A stretch of 64,000 nucleotides of DNA, from assembly GCF_004295645.1 (NCBI RefSeq), contig NZ_CP034752.1:3782001-3846000 (forward strand), given 5' to 3'. The notes beneath the pieces are model-generated. The model worked only from the letters and a program-made list of their open reading frames with translations. It ran no database searches and had not been told where the DNA came from. Source of the stretch: Limnobaculum zhutongyuii. GTDB taxonomy: Bacteria > Pseudomonadota > Gammaproteobacteria > Enterobacterales > Enterobacteriaceae. This document shows positions 26,097 through 34,735 of the stretch, piece by piece. Positions within the stretch are counted from its first letter, which is position 1. Every line of letters starts with the position of its first letter. Made by a program: the position numbers and the translations under genes.

Positions 26097-27065
26097 ATGA
26101 CTAAGATTTATGAAGACAACTCACAAACCATCGGACATACCCCGCTGGTACGCCTGAATCGCATTGGGAATGGAAAAATCCTGGCAAAAATCGAATCCCG
26201 CAATCCCAGCTTTAGCGTGAAGTGCCGTATCGGTGCCAACATGATTTGGGATGCAGAAAAGAGTGGAACATTAAAGAAAGGTGTTGAGTTAGTTGAACCA
26301 ACCAGTGGTAATACCGGTATTGCTTTAGCATTCGTTGCAGCTGCTCGTGGATATAAGTTAACGCTTACTATGCCAGAGTCGATGAGTCTTGAGCGTCGCA
26401 AATTGTTAAAAGCGTTGGGCGCAAATCTGGTGCTGACCGAAGCCGCTAAAGGTATGAAAGGTGCAATTGCTAAGGCAGAAGAGATTGTTGCCTCCGACCC
26501 TGCACATTATTTAATGTTGCAGCAGTTTAACAACCCTGCTAACCCTGCCATTCATGAGAAGACGACCGGCCCTGAAATCTGGGAAGATACGGATGGTAAT
26601 GTAGATGTATTCATCGCTGGCGTTGGTACCGGCGGTACCTTGACGGGTGTAAGCCGTTACATCAAAAATACCAAAGGTAAGAAAATTATTTCAGTCGCCG
26701 TAGAGCCAACCGACTCCCCGGTTATTAGCCAGGCATTAGCCGGTGAAGAATTGAAGCCAGGGCCGCATAAGATTCAGGGTATTGGTGCCGGATTTATTCC
26801 AGGTAACCTTGATCTGAGTTTGATTGACCGGGTTGAGAAAATCAGTAATGAAGAGGCTATTTCTACCGCGCGTCGTTTAATGGACGAAGAAGGTATTCTT
26901 GCTGGTATTTCATCAGGCGTAGCGGTAGCTGCTGCTTTACGCTTAATTGAACAGCCTGAGTTTGCCGACAAAAATATCGTGGTGATTCTGCCTTCATCCG
27001 GAGAGCGTTATTTAAGCACCCCGCTTTTTGCTGATTTGTTTACCGAAAAAGAGTTGCAGCAGTAA
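26097..27065 (+). CDS. cysK: Cysteine synthase A (O-acetylserine sulfhydrylase)
   Basis: A 322-residue PLP enzyme (E. coli CysK 323 aa) making cysteine from O-acetylserine and sulfide. The PLP lysine is Lys42 in SFSVKCRIG, the substrate loop is PTSGNTGIALAF, and the phosphate-binding GVGTGGTLTG and the C-terminal SSGERYLSTPLF are intact. It has a good AAGGAT ribosome site. In E. coli it follows cysZ; here it is separated by the O-antigen cluster but keeps its place before ptsHI-crr. A strong terminator follows. Confidence 0.97.
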   Translation: MTKIYEDNSQTIGHTPLVRLNRIGNGKILAKIESRNPSFSVKCRIGANMIWDAEKSGTLKKGVELVEPTSGNTGIALAFVAAARGYKLTLTMPESMSLERRKLLKALGANLVLTEAAKGMKGAIAKAEEIVASDPAHYLMLQQFNNPANPAIHEKTTGPEIWEDTDGNVDVFIAGVGTGGTLTGVSRYIKNTKGKKIISVAVEPTDSPVISQALAGEELKPGPHKIQGIGAGFIPGNLDLSLIDRVEKISNEEAISTARRLMDEEGILAGISSGVAVAAALRLIEQPEFADKNIVVILPSSGERYLSTPLFADLFTEKELQQ

Positions 27066-27094
27066 AATAGTACATACTCACTTACCAATATTGC

Positions 27095-27131
27095 TAAAAA
27101 ACCACTGTAAACGTTTTGCGGTGGTTTTTTC
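27095..27131 (+). terminator. Intrinsic terminator of cysK
   Basis: AAAAAACCACTG and CGGTGGTTTTTT arms (one extra base) enclose a short loop and end in six T, 30 bp past the cysK stop. Confidence 0.85.
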
Positions 27132-27613
27132 GTTAAATAAACAACCTGCTTTTTCTGACTGCCAGATCGCCATTTTTCTATTAAAAATTCGGTCGTTACA
27201 AAACATTCATTCTGTTTAAATTCACGTTTCAATCAAATAACATTTTCGTAACCAATGTCATTTTCCCGACCATTTTCTGTGCACCACATCTCGCTTTTAA
27301 ATAAAAAAATTTGATTTTTTTCGTCTCAACGCGTATCAAGCTAAATACTTTTTTCGATGCGCGAATTAAATCACTTCTTAATCGTTTAGCTCCTTGCTAA
27401 AAGGAGCCATATATAATAGCGTAAGTGATATATCGTAGTTCGGGACAACCAGAGAACAGCTGCTGAAGCCCCTCACGTAGTTCCATCTATCCCGCGCATT
27501 CCAGCATTAATATGGCAATGTTGCTGTTACGCTAACGCCGTATTAGTAAAAATAATAGGCTAAACTTAAGTGTTAACGCCAAAAGCTTTAATCCAACTAA
27601 GTTGAGGATCACT
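27132..27613 (+). promoter_or_regulatory. Promoter and leader region of ptsHI-crr
   Basis: About 480 bp without a gene. A TATAAT hexamer lies at 27412-27417, directly after a 7-bp hairpin (GCTCCTT and AAGGAGC, 27389-27407); no good -35 has the right spacing. About 190 nt of possible leader follow. A weak CRP-like TGTGC...ATC stretch is near 27280. In E. coli this operon is controlled by CRP and Mlc from several promoters; I could not place those sites with confidence. Confidence 0.45.
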
Positions 27614-27871
27614 ATGTTCCAGCAAGATGTTACAGTAACCGCGCCAAACGGCCTGCATACCCGCCCAGCTGCACAGTTCGTAAAAGAAGCGAAAGCTTTT
27701 ACTTCTGATATCACTGTTACTTCAAATGGCAAGAGCTCCAGCGCTAAAAGCCTGTTTAAATTACAAACTCTTGGTCTGACTCAGGGTACTGTGGTAACGA
27801 TTTCAGCTGAAGGCGAAGATGAGCAACAAGCTGTTGAGCATCTTGTAAAATTAATGGCAGAACTTGAATAA
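27614..27871 (+). CDS. ptsH: Phosphocarrier protein HPr
   Basis: An 85-residue protein, nearly identical to E. coli HPr. The phosphorylated residue is His15 in GLHTRPAAQFVKEAK, and the regulatory-site region around Ser46 (GKSSSAKSLFKLQTLGL) is conserved. It passes phosphate from enzyme I to the sugar-specific enzyme II proteins. The frame extends four codons upstream, but GAGG lies 8 nt before the ATG at 27614, which gives the standard MFQQ start. First gene of ptsH-ptsI-crr. Confidence 0.98.
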   Translation: MFQQDVTVTAPNGLHTRPAAQFVKEAKAFTSDITVTSNGKSSSAKSLFKLQTLGLTQGTVVTISAEGEDEQQAVEHLVKLMAELE

Positions 27872-27916
27872 GCCCTGTATTACATTTTAACACCCGTTTT
27901 AGATTAAGGTAGGCTT

Positions 27917-29644
27917 ATGATTTCAGGCATCCTAGTATCTCCAGGCATTGCATTTGGTAAGGCTCTTATATTAAAAGACGATCCGATCGTCATTAATAAC
28001 AAGAAGATTTCCAGCGATAACATCGAGCAAGAAATAGCCCGTTTTAAAGCTGGTCGCGATAAAGCCAGCACCCAGCTTAATGCCATCATGGAAAAAGCGA
28101 GCGAAACGTTCGGTGAAGAAAAAGCGGCCATCTTTGAAGGTCATATCATGCTGTTGGAGGACGAAGACCTCGAGCAGGAAGTCGAAAGCCGAATCAAAAC
28201 GAAATTAGAAACTGCTGATGCCGCCGCTCATGGTGTGTTTGAAGCTCAGGCGATCGAACTTGAAAGTCTGGAAGATGAGTACTTAAAAGAGCGCGCTGCT
28301 GATATTCGTGATATCGGCAAGCGCCTATTACAAAATATTCTGGGTATGACCATTGTCGACCTGGGTGCAATTCAGGATGAAGCCATTCTGGTTGCTACCG
28401 ATCTGACTCCATCAGAAACCGCTCAGTTAAATCTGGATAAAGTCCTTGGCTTTATCACCGATTTGGGTGGTCGTACTTCCCACACCTCCATCATGGCCCG
28501 CTCGCTGGAAATTCCTGCGATTGTCGGTACCAATGATGTTACCAAGCAGGTGAAAAATGGCGATTATCTGATTCTGGATTGCGTAAACAATAAAGTTTAC
28601 GTTAACCCACCGGCAGAAACTATCGACCAGTTAAAAGCCGCTCAGGCTCAGTATCTGAGTGACAAAAATGAGTTAGCCAAACTGAAAGACCTGCCTGCAG
28701 TCACGCTGGACGGTCATCAGGTTGAAGTCGCGGCTAACATCGGTACCGTACGTGACGTGCCAGGCGCTGAGCGCAATGGCGCTGAAGGTGTTGGACTTTA
28801 CCGTACTGAATTCCTGTTTATGGATCGCGATGCTTTTCCAACGGAAGAAGAGCAATTTCAGGCCTATAAAGCCGTGGTTGAAGCCATGGGTGATTTACCT
28901 GTTATCCTGCGTACTATGGACATCGGCGGTGATAAAGACCTGCCGTACATGAACTTGCCTAAAGAGGAAAACCCATTCCTTGGCTGGCGCGCTATTCGTA
29001 TCTGCTTAGACCGTAAAGAGATCCTCCATGCACAGTTACGTGCGACTTTGCGTGCATCTGCTTTCGGCAAGCTGCGGATTATGTTCCCAATGATCATTTC
29101 AGTAGAAGAAGTACGTTTACTGAAAGCTGAGTTGGAAATGCTAAAAGATCAGCTCAGAAAAGAGAATGTTGCCTTTGATGAGACAATTGAAGTGGGTGTA
29201 ATGGTAGAAACACCTGCTGCAGCCACTATTGCGCATCATTTAGCAAAAGAAGTTGATTTCTTTAGTATTGGGACAAATGACTTAACCCAGTATACTCTGG
29301 CAGTAGATCGTGGCAACGAGCTGATTTCTCATCTCTATAACCCACTCTCTCCATCTGTGTTAACCTTAATCAAACAGGTTATCGATGCTTCTCACAAAGA
29401 AGGCAAATGGACTGGGATGTGTGGTGAGTTAGCGGGTGATGAACGTGCAACTCTGTTGCTGCTCGGCATGGGCCTGGATGAGTTTAGTATGAGTGCTATT
29501 TCTATACCTCGCATCAAGAAAATTATTCGTAACGCGAACTATTCTGATGTAAAAACGCTGGCGGAAAATGCATTAGCACAACCAACGGCTGAGCAGGTAT
29601 TAGCGATTGTAAATAAATTCATTGAAGAAAAAACGCTCTGCTAA
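27917..29644 (+). CDS. ptsI: PTS enzyme I (phosphoenolpyruvate-protein phosphotransferase)
   Basis: A 575-residue enzyme of the same length as E. coli EI. N-terminal HPr-binding domain, the phosphorylated His189 in GGRTSHTSIMARS, then the PEP-binding TIM-barrel domain with MDIGGDKDLPY, the active site EFFSIGTNDLTQY-like segment (DFFSIGTNDLTQYT) and the conserved Cys in GMCGELAGD. It moves phosphate from PEP to HPr. Separated from ptsH by 45 bp. The crr gene follows after 201 bp containing a long inverted repeat, a wider gap than in E. coli. Confidence 0.98.
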   Translation: MISGILVSPGIAFGKALILKDDPIVINNKKISSDNIEQEIARFKAGRDKASTQLNAIMEKASETFGEEKAAIFEGHIMLLEDEDLEQEVESRIKTKLETADAAAHGVFEAQAIELESLEDEYLKERAADIRDIGKRLLQNILGMTIVDLGAIQDEAILVATDLTPSETAQLNLDKVLGFITDLGGRTSHTSIMARSLEIPAIVGTNDVTKQVKNGDYLILDCVNNKVYVNPPAETIDQLKAAQAQYLSDKNELAKLKDLPAVTLDGHQVEVAANIGTVRDVPGAERNGAEGVGLYRTEFLFMDRDAFPTEEEQFQAYKAVVEAMGDLPVILRTMDIGGDKDLPYMNLPKEENPFLGWRAIRICLDRKEILHAQLRATLRASAFGKLRIMFPMIISVEEVRLLKAELEMLKDQLRKENVAFDETIEVGVMVETPAAATIAHHLAKEVDFFSIGTNDLTQYTLAVDRGNELISHLYNPLSPSVLTLIKQVIDASHKEGKWTGMCGELAGDERATLLLLGMGLDEFSMSAISIPRIKKIIRNANYSDVKTLAENALAQPTAEQVLAIVNKFIEEKTLC

Positions 29645-29695
29645 GTTAGCTTTATAATAAAAGCCGATCCCTGTAGCAGCTATTGTTACAGCCAC

Positions 29696-29771
29696 TTTGG
29701 GCCGAGTTAGTGAACAAATACCTTAAGCGACAAACGTATAATTAAGGTATTAGCCACTACTCAGGCCCAAA
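29696..29771. repeat. Long imperfect inverted repeat between ptsI and crr
   Basis: Two arms of about 31 nt pair: TTTGGGCC...AATACCTTAA with TTAAGGTATT...GGCCCAAA, around a 15-nt loop, with small bulges and mismatches in the middle. It would fold into a long hairpin in the ptsHI-crr transcript. It might stabilise the mRNA 3' end of ptsI, act as an RNase site, or be a small mobile repeat. No direct target duplication is obvious. Confidence 0.75.
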
Positions 29772-29845
29772 ATAACATGTAAAATAGTCTAATGGGTAAG
29801 CATTAAGGCAACGCCGATTAAAATATTTTTGCTGAGGAGAAAATC

Positions 29846-30355
29846 ATGGGTCTGTTCGACAAGTTGAAACAACTCGTTTCTGATGATAAAAAAGACGCAG
29901 GCAGCATTGAAATTGTTGCTCCGCTGTCCGGTGAAATTGTCAACATTGAAGATGTACCTGATGTTGTATTTGCTGAAAAAATCGTTGGTGATGGTATTGC
30001 CATTAAACCAACCGGCAACAAAATGGTTGCTCCTGTTGATGGCACCATTGGTAAAATCTTCGAAACTAACCATGCGTTCTCTATCGAATCTGATAGTGGT
30101 ATCGAACTGTTTGTTCACTTCGGTATTGATACCGTTGAACTGAAAGGTGAAGGCTTCAAGCGTATCGCTGAAGAAGGCCAGCACGTCAAGAAAGGCGATT
30201 TAGTGATCGAATTTGATCTGGCCTTACTTGAAGAGAAAGCTAAGTCTACTCTGACACCGGTTGTAATCTCTAATATGGATGAAATCAAAGAGCTGACTAA
30301 ACTCAGCGGCAGCGTTGTCGTGGGAGAAACGCCGGTCATTCGTATCAAGAAGTAG
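29846..30355 (+). CDS. crr: PTS glucose-specific enzyme IIA (EIIA-Glc)
   Basis: A 169-residue protein, very close to E. coli IIA-Glc. The phosphorylated His91 is in ELFVHFGIDTVELKGEGF and His76 is in TNHAFSIESDSG; the N-terminal MGLFDKLKQLVSDD membrane-binding helix is intact. It transfers phosphate to PtsG and regulates adenylate cyclase and non-PTS permeases (inducer exclusion). A strong GAGGAG ribosome site precedes the ATG. Followed by a terminator. Confidence 0.98.
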   Translation: MGLFDKLKQLVSDDKKDAGSIEIVAPLSGEIVNIEDVPDVVFAEKIVGDGIAIKPTGNKMVAPVDGTIGKIFETNHAFSIESDSGIELFVHFGIDTVELKGEGFKRIAEEGQHVKKGDLVIEFDLALLEEKAKSTLTPVVISNMDEIKELTKLSGSVVVGETPVIRIKK

Positions 30356-30371
30356 TTTTACATATAATTTA

Positions 30372-30405
30372 TCCCCCGATTGCTTAAAGCTATCGGGGGA
30401 TTTTA
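30372..30405 (+). terminator. Intrinsic terminator of crr
   Basis: TCCCCCGAT and ATCGGGGGA form a 9-bp stem followed by TTTTAATCTTT, 16 bp after the crr stop. Confidence 0.85.
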
Positions 30406-30409
30406 ATCT

Positions 30410-31099
30410 TTAGCAATCATTACCTTTCCAGGACCACAACTGGATAATACCTTCCCGAACTTCCAGCGTTTTTTCACACGAATAAGTTGCAGATGAAACA
30501 CTCCAGTCAGGATTGCTATAAACACTCGTTGACTGCGAACTCCAGGAAATAAAACGAGAACCATTAGACTCATAAGCCTTATTTGGTGGTCCCCAGGCAC
30601 GAATAACCTCATCTTCTTGAGAGTCCAACCACGTATTCATTACCCCATTGACTCGGGCTTCATAATTCCAACGCTGATCGACAGGATCTTTCTCTATATC
30701 TGTCTGAGGTTCAGTTTGTACTGCTTTACAATCGGCAGTTGCCAATCCTAGCCGTGGATAAGTCGGATTACTATTGTATCGCCAGCGAGTCACACATTGG
30801 CCTACAGTAAACTCTGCTTTTGACGGTATTCCTTCCATGAAAATTTCAAATGAACGACCTTTATAGTCCTTGACCGTATACTGCGTATCTTCAGAGACAA
30901 ATACCGCATTCACCGCGGCATCCAGCAGACTTCCTTTATCAGATTTCCGGTATTTGTAACCTTTTATAGCTGTTACTTGTACTACATCAGCTACAGCCCC
31001 GCTCTCATAGCGCGAAGGCTCATTCTTGCCAGCACATCCAGATAATACTAATATTCCACCAACAGCACCCGCACACATTAATAGTTTTGAGTAAGACAT
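30410..31099 (-). CDS. Uncharacterised lipoprotein
   Basis: A 229-residue protein with a lipoprotein signal peptide: a hydrophobic stretch (about 6-19) and the lipobox LSGC with Cys22. The mature part has DVVQVTAIKGYKYRK, a four-Cys pattern (Cys100s to the end, including a Cys as last residue) and WLDSQEDEVIRAWGPPNKAYESNGSRFISW, which recalls domains of the small outer-membrane lipoproteins of the BamE/SmpA or YajG kind, although I do not recognise the family. GGAGG precedes the ATG. It ends 55 bp from the crr stop (convergent) and precedes the two-component genes on the same strand. Role unknown. Confidence 0.7.
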   Translation of the reverse strand: MSYSKLLMCAGAVGGILVLSGCAGKNEPSRYESGAVADVVQVTAIKGYKYRKSDKGSLLDAAVNAVFVSEDTQYTVKDYKGRSFEIFMEGIPSKAEFTVGQCVTRWRYNSNPTYPRLGLATADCKAVQTEPQTDIEKDPVDQRWNYEARVNGVMNTWLDSQEDEVIRAWGPPNKAYESNGSRFISWSSQSTSVYSNPDWSVSSATYSCEKTLEVREGIIQLWSWKGNDC

Positions 31100-31251
31100 G
31101 GGTCCTCCATTTAAAGCCTGCTCATCCTATGTATTCATAACAATGTGTGCTTAAATTACACTCCGCCTATTTGATATAATTTGATTTGAAACAAAATAAT
31201 TTTAATTGAAACTATTTTATTTTTAACATAGTGTTAATTAATATGCTGGTT

Positions 31252-32589
31252 TCAATGCCCAGTCCACAGCGGTAGATGAATATCAATAACTAACCCGGCA
31301 TCTGTGCCATTTTTTGCCTCAATGGTACCACCATGTGCATTAACAACCTTCCGGGCTATGGCTAATCCGAGGCCATAACCTTTACCTGAAGCGGCTGATT
31401 TTACCCGAACAAACGGGTCAAAAATGCTCGAAAGCTTATCTTCATCTACGCCTGGTCCCTGATCGCTGACCTTAATCACAAACTCACTTTCAACTTTGCT
31501 CAATACAACACGAATTTGCTGCCCGCCTTTGGAAAAACGTAACCCATTGCGCACAATATTTTCTACAGCACGTCTCATCAGTTCAGAGTTGCCTTTTATT
31601 GTCGCATCCTCTTTAACGGCATCGTCAGCTTCAAGAATAATATCGACGCCTGGCACCTGAGCTTCATAACGAACATCGCTGACTACTGCTTCCAGTAAGC
31701 CATACAGGTCAAAATACTCTTCATCAGAGATGCCGGCAGCATCAGTACGGGACAGCGTAAGTAACTCACCTATCATCTTATCCAGACGCACTGACTCATG
31801 TTCAATACGCTGTAGAGAGTTTTCGACATTCTGAGGATTCTGTCGCGCTAATCCTATTGCTAACTGCAAACGCGCCAGCGGAGTACGCAATTCGTGGGAA
31901 ACATCATGCAATAAAGCCTCTCTTGCCCCTACCAACAACTTTAAGCGCTCCACCATGGAGTCAAAATCACGCGCCATATCGCTAAGCTCATCCCGACGTT
32001 TATTCATCACGGGATAAAGGCGTACATCCAGATCGCCCTGAGCAACCCGATCAAAACCGGATCTTAATAAGCGCATCGGTCTGGTTAAATGCCATGCCAG
32101 TGTAAAACTAAACAGAAAACCGCCTATTCCACCTAATATCAATAGCGGATTAGGAATATTGAAAAACAGCACCCTGCCCGAACGATTTGGACGATATTCT
32201 TTCCTGAGTGCTTCCACATCGTATTTCAACAGATAATATTTACCATCTCCGCCTTTAACATGTTCAACCCGCACGTCATCTGTTAAAGGAATCAATGAGG
32301 TTCGTTGAGGATTCTGAGTTAATGGGATTTTCAACGGAATAACCGCAATATGTCGTTGATCGATAGTCGGCCATCCATCAGTCATCCGGTTAAGACCATC
32401 AATACCCTCGGCCTCCAGCACGGTTACCGCGGAGGTAAACTGAAGCGAAACAATACGATTAGCGATGCGATTTTCAAACGGCTCTTTCTGACTGGCATAA
32501 TAATAAAACACCAGCCAGACCGCCTGAGTAATCACAATGAAGGTTACCCAGAAACCGATTAATATTTTCCAGAACAGACTTCGGCGCAT
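31252..32589 (-). CDS. CpxA-like sensor histidine kinase
   Basis: A 445-residue inner-membrane kinase. TM1 at about 10-31, periplasmic sensor domain of about 115 residues, TM2 at about 147-167, HAMP (165-218), dimerisation/phosphoacceptor segment HDVSHELRTPLARLQLAIG with His232, and a catalytic domain with N-box (NIVRNGLRFS), G1 (DQGPGVD) and G2 (GYGLGLAIA). The phosphoacceptor helix resembles CpxA, but the periplasmic part differs, so it is a relative rather than CpxA itself. It starts 6 bp after its response regulator. Probably controls the divergent macAB genes in response to envelope signals (inference). Confidence 0.85.
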   Translation of the reverse strand: MRRSLFWKILIGFWVTFIVITQAVWLVFYYYASQKEPFENRIANRIVSLQFTSAVTVLEAEGIDGLNRMTDGWPTIDQRHIAVIPLKIPLTQNPQRTSLIPLTDDVRVEHVKGGDGKYYLLKYDVEALRKEYRPNRSGRVLFFNIPNPLLILGGIGGFLFSFTLAWHLTRPMRLLRSGFDRVAQGDLDVRLYPVMNKRRDELSDMARDFDSMVERLKLLVGAREALLHDVSHELRTPLARLQLAIGLARQNPQNVENSLQRIEHESVRLDKMIGELLTLSRTDAAGISDEEYFDLYGLLEAVVSDVRYEAQVPGVDIILEADDAVKEDATIKGNSELMRRAVENIVRNGLRFSKGGQQIRVVLSKVESEFVIKVSDQGPGVDEDKLSSIFDPFVRVKSAASGKGYGLGLAIARKVVNAHGGTIEAKNGTDAGLVIDIHLPLWTGH

Positions 32590-32595
32590 AATTTA

Positions 32596-33273
32596 TTACC
32601 TGATACGGTAGCCAATGCTACGTACTGTTTCAATCGATAATGTTTCGCCAGCAATCTGACTCAGTTTTTGTCGAATATTACTGATATGAACATCTACGCT
32701 ACGATCGTAAGCTTCCCGTGGACGCCCCAACCCTTGCTCAGACAGTTCATCTTTGGAAACTACCCGATCTTTTTCTTTCATTAACAGCATCAGTAAATTA
32801 AATTCTGACGCGGTTAATTCAAAAGCTTCGCCTTTCCATTCGCTGGTGCGTTGAGATGCATCCAGACATAAATCTCCCAGACAAATAATCGCATCATCCT
32901 GAGGCTCAATATGCTCCTCAAAACGGCGTAACACGGCACGTAAACGAGCGACCAATTCCCGCGGATAACAGGGTTTGGGTACATAATCATCGGCACCCAT
33001 CTCTAATCCAATGACCCGATCGATATTGTCACCTTTTGCCGTCAGCATAATGATGGGTAAACGGCTTTTCTTACGTACTTTATTCAGAACATCGATACCG
33101 CTCATGTCCGGCAGCATAATATCCAGAATCATGGCGGCATAATCGCCTGACATGGCACCATCAATTCCCGCTTGTCCGGTCAAGGCAACCGTAGCCGAAA
33201 AGCCTTCAGCCTGAAGGTATTCCCGTAACATACTGCCAAGTTCTACATCGTCATCGACCAAAAGAATTTTCAT
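32596..33273 (-). CDS. CpxR-like response regulator (OmpR family)
   Basis: A 225-residue regulator. The receiver domain has the acidic pair Asp7/Asp8, phosphoacceptor Asp51 in MILDIMLPDMSG and the switch Lys in YVPKPCYPRELVARLRAVLRR. The C-terminal winged helix has FELTASEFNLLMLLM and DVHISNIRQKL...RSIGYRI. It is similar to CpxR throughout. The frame opens 20 codons earlier, but AGGAGA precedes the ATG at 33273 with good spacing. Co-transcribed with the kinase and divergent from macA; a CpxR-like direct repeat lies in the shared upstream region. Confidence 0.88.
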   Translation of the reverse strand: MKILLVDDDVELGSMLREYLQAEGFSATVALTGQAGIDGAMSGDYAAMILDIMLPDMSGIDVLNKVRKKSRLPIIMLTAKGDNIDRVIGLEMGADDYVPKPCYPRELVARLRAVLRRFEEHIEPQDDAIICLGDLCLDASQRTSEWKGEAFELTASEFNLLMLLMKEKDRVVSKDELSEQGLGRPREAYDRSVDVHISNIRQKLSQIAGETLSIETVRSIGYRIR

Positions 33274-33397
33274 GCCCTTCTCCTGATTATTATGTTTATA
33301 TCCATCAGGTTCCGCACTGTTGAAAGACCACATATGCTGAGAATGGTGGATATATTTTTTATCATTCTTACGTCTTCAGTTGTAATATGCAGCTACT

Positions 33398-33413
33398 TTT
33401 ACTTAAACCTTAC
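33398..33413 (-). promoter_or_regulatory. CpxR-type direct repeat in the regulator/macA divergent region
   Basis: Minus strand GTAAG-N6-GTAAA resembles the CpxR box (two GTAAA units with a 5-6 nt gap). It lies about 140 bp upstream of macA and 125 bp from the regulator start, in the shared control region, so it could serve autoregulation and macAB activation. Confidence 0.45.
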
Positions 33414-33540
33414 ACTTTCCTTATGATGAGCTTACCCCTGGCACCATTAACTCGTTGTACATTAGTGCATAATCTATAGCGGACAGTGACGTCCTCAGGT
33501 TTTTATTCAATATTTAGTACTTTTAAGGCAACTGAAACTT

Positions 33541-34731
33541 ATGCAATTACCTACATCCAAACTACGATATGTGCTGATTATTGCAGCCATTTTGATCGCC
33601 GGTTGGTTGATAAAACTATTCTTTTTTCCTGAAGTGGTAAAACCTAACTATATTACTACGCCAGCAACGAAGACCAGTATAGAGCAAACCGTTCTGGCAG
33701 ATGGCTCCATTAAAGCCTTAAAACAGGTTAACGTAGGTGCTCAGGTTTCAGGTCAGATTAAAGCACTACATGTGGAACTTGGTGACAAGGTTACTAAAGG
33801 ACAGGCGCTGGCAGAAATCGATGACCTGCCGCAAAACAATGATTTGCACAATGCTGAAGCGGGCTTAAAAAGCGTACAGGCCCAACGTCAGGCTAAATTA
33901 GCCACACTGAAAAACAATCAATTAGCCTTCAATCGCCAAAGCCAGATTCTGGCAAAAGGTGTTGGCGCTCAGGCAGATTACGACGCGGCCAAAGCCCAGT
34001 TAGATGCGACTAAAGCAGAAATCGAATCTCTGGATGCGCAAATTATTCAGGCGCAAATCGCCATGGATACCGCCAAATTGAATCTTGGCTATACCAAAAT
34101 TAGCTCACCTATTGATGGTGTCGTAGTAGCCATTCCGGTTGAAGAAGGACAAACGGTTAACGCCGTACAAAGCGCCCCAACCATCCTGAAAGTTGCTCAA
34201 CTGGATACCATGACCATTGAAGCTCAAATTTCCGAAGCCGATGTGCCTAAGGTTAAAACCGGTATGCCGGTTTACTTCACCATTCTGGGAGAGCCAGGCA
34301 AACATTATAGCGCTAAGTTACGAGCCATAGAGCCAGCGCCCGACTCTATCAATAGCAGTGATACCACCACCAGCACCTCATCCAGTTCGACCACTACGGC
34401 TATTTACTACAATGGTCTGTTCGATGTGGAAAACCCGGATGGCAAACTGCGTATCTCTATGACGGCTCAGGTCTACATTGTTTTGGATCAGGCTAAAGAC
34501 ACCATTGTTATCCCTACCACGGCGCTTAACGATACTGATAATCAGGGCAATGCCAGCGTTCAGGTTGTTGACGCATCAGGAAAAGTCATCCAGAAGAAAG
34601 TCAAAACCGGTATTAATAACAACGTTGATGTGCAAATTATCTCCGGTCTGGAAGAAGGTGAAAATGTGATCGTCAGTGAAGCGGGTGCTGCAGGATCAAC
34701 TCAACCGGCACGCATGCGGATGAGGATGTAG
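33541..34731 (+). CDS. macA: Macrolide efflux periplasmic adaptor MacA
   Basis: A 396-residue RND/ABC-type adaptor. N-terminal membrane anchor at about 10-30 (YVLIIAAILIAGWLIKLFFF), barrel-sandwich/lipoyl domain (VNVGAQVSGQIKALHVELGDKVTKGQAL...SSPIDGVVVAIPVEEGQTV) with the coiled-coil hairpin between about 110 and 180, then beta-barrel and membrane-proximal domains. A low-complexity Ser/Thr insert (SSDTTTSTSSSSTTT) lies at about 275-290, as in other MacA proteins. It joins MacB to TolC. Separated by 4 bp from macB. The tail ends in alternating Arg-Met residues. Confidence 0.93.
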   Translation: MQLPTSKLRYVLIIAAILIAGWLIKLFFFPEVVKPNYITTPATKTSIEQTVLADGSIKALKQVNVGAQVSGQIKALHVELGDKVTKGQALAEIDDLPQNNDLHNAEAGLKSVQAQRQAKLATLKNNQLAFNRQSQILAKGVGAQADYDAAKAQLDATKAEIESLDAQIIQAQIAMDTAKLNLGYTKISSPIDGVVVAIPVEEGQTVNAVQSAPTILKVAQLDTMTIEAQISEADVPKVKTGMPVYFTILGEPGKHYSAKLRAIEPAPDSINSSDTTTSTSSSSTTTAIYYNGLFDVENPDGKLRISMTAQVYIVLDQAKDTIVIPTTALNDTDNQGNASVQVVDASGKVIQKKVKTGINNNVDVQIISGLEEGENVIVSEAGAAGSTQPARMRMRM

Positions 34732-34735
34732 TCTG

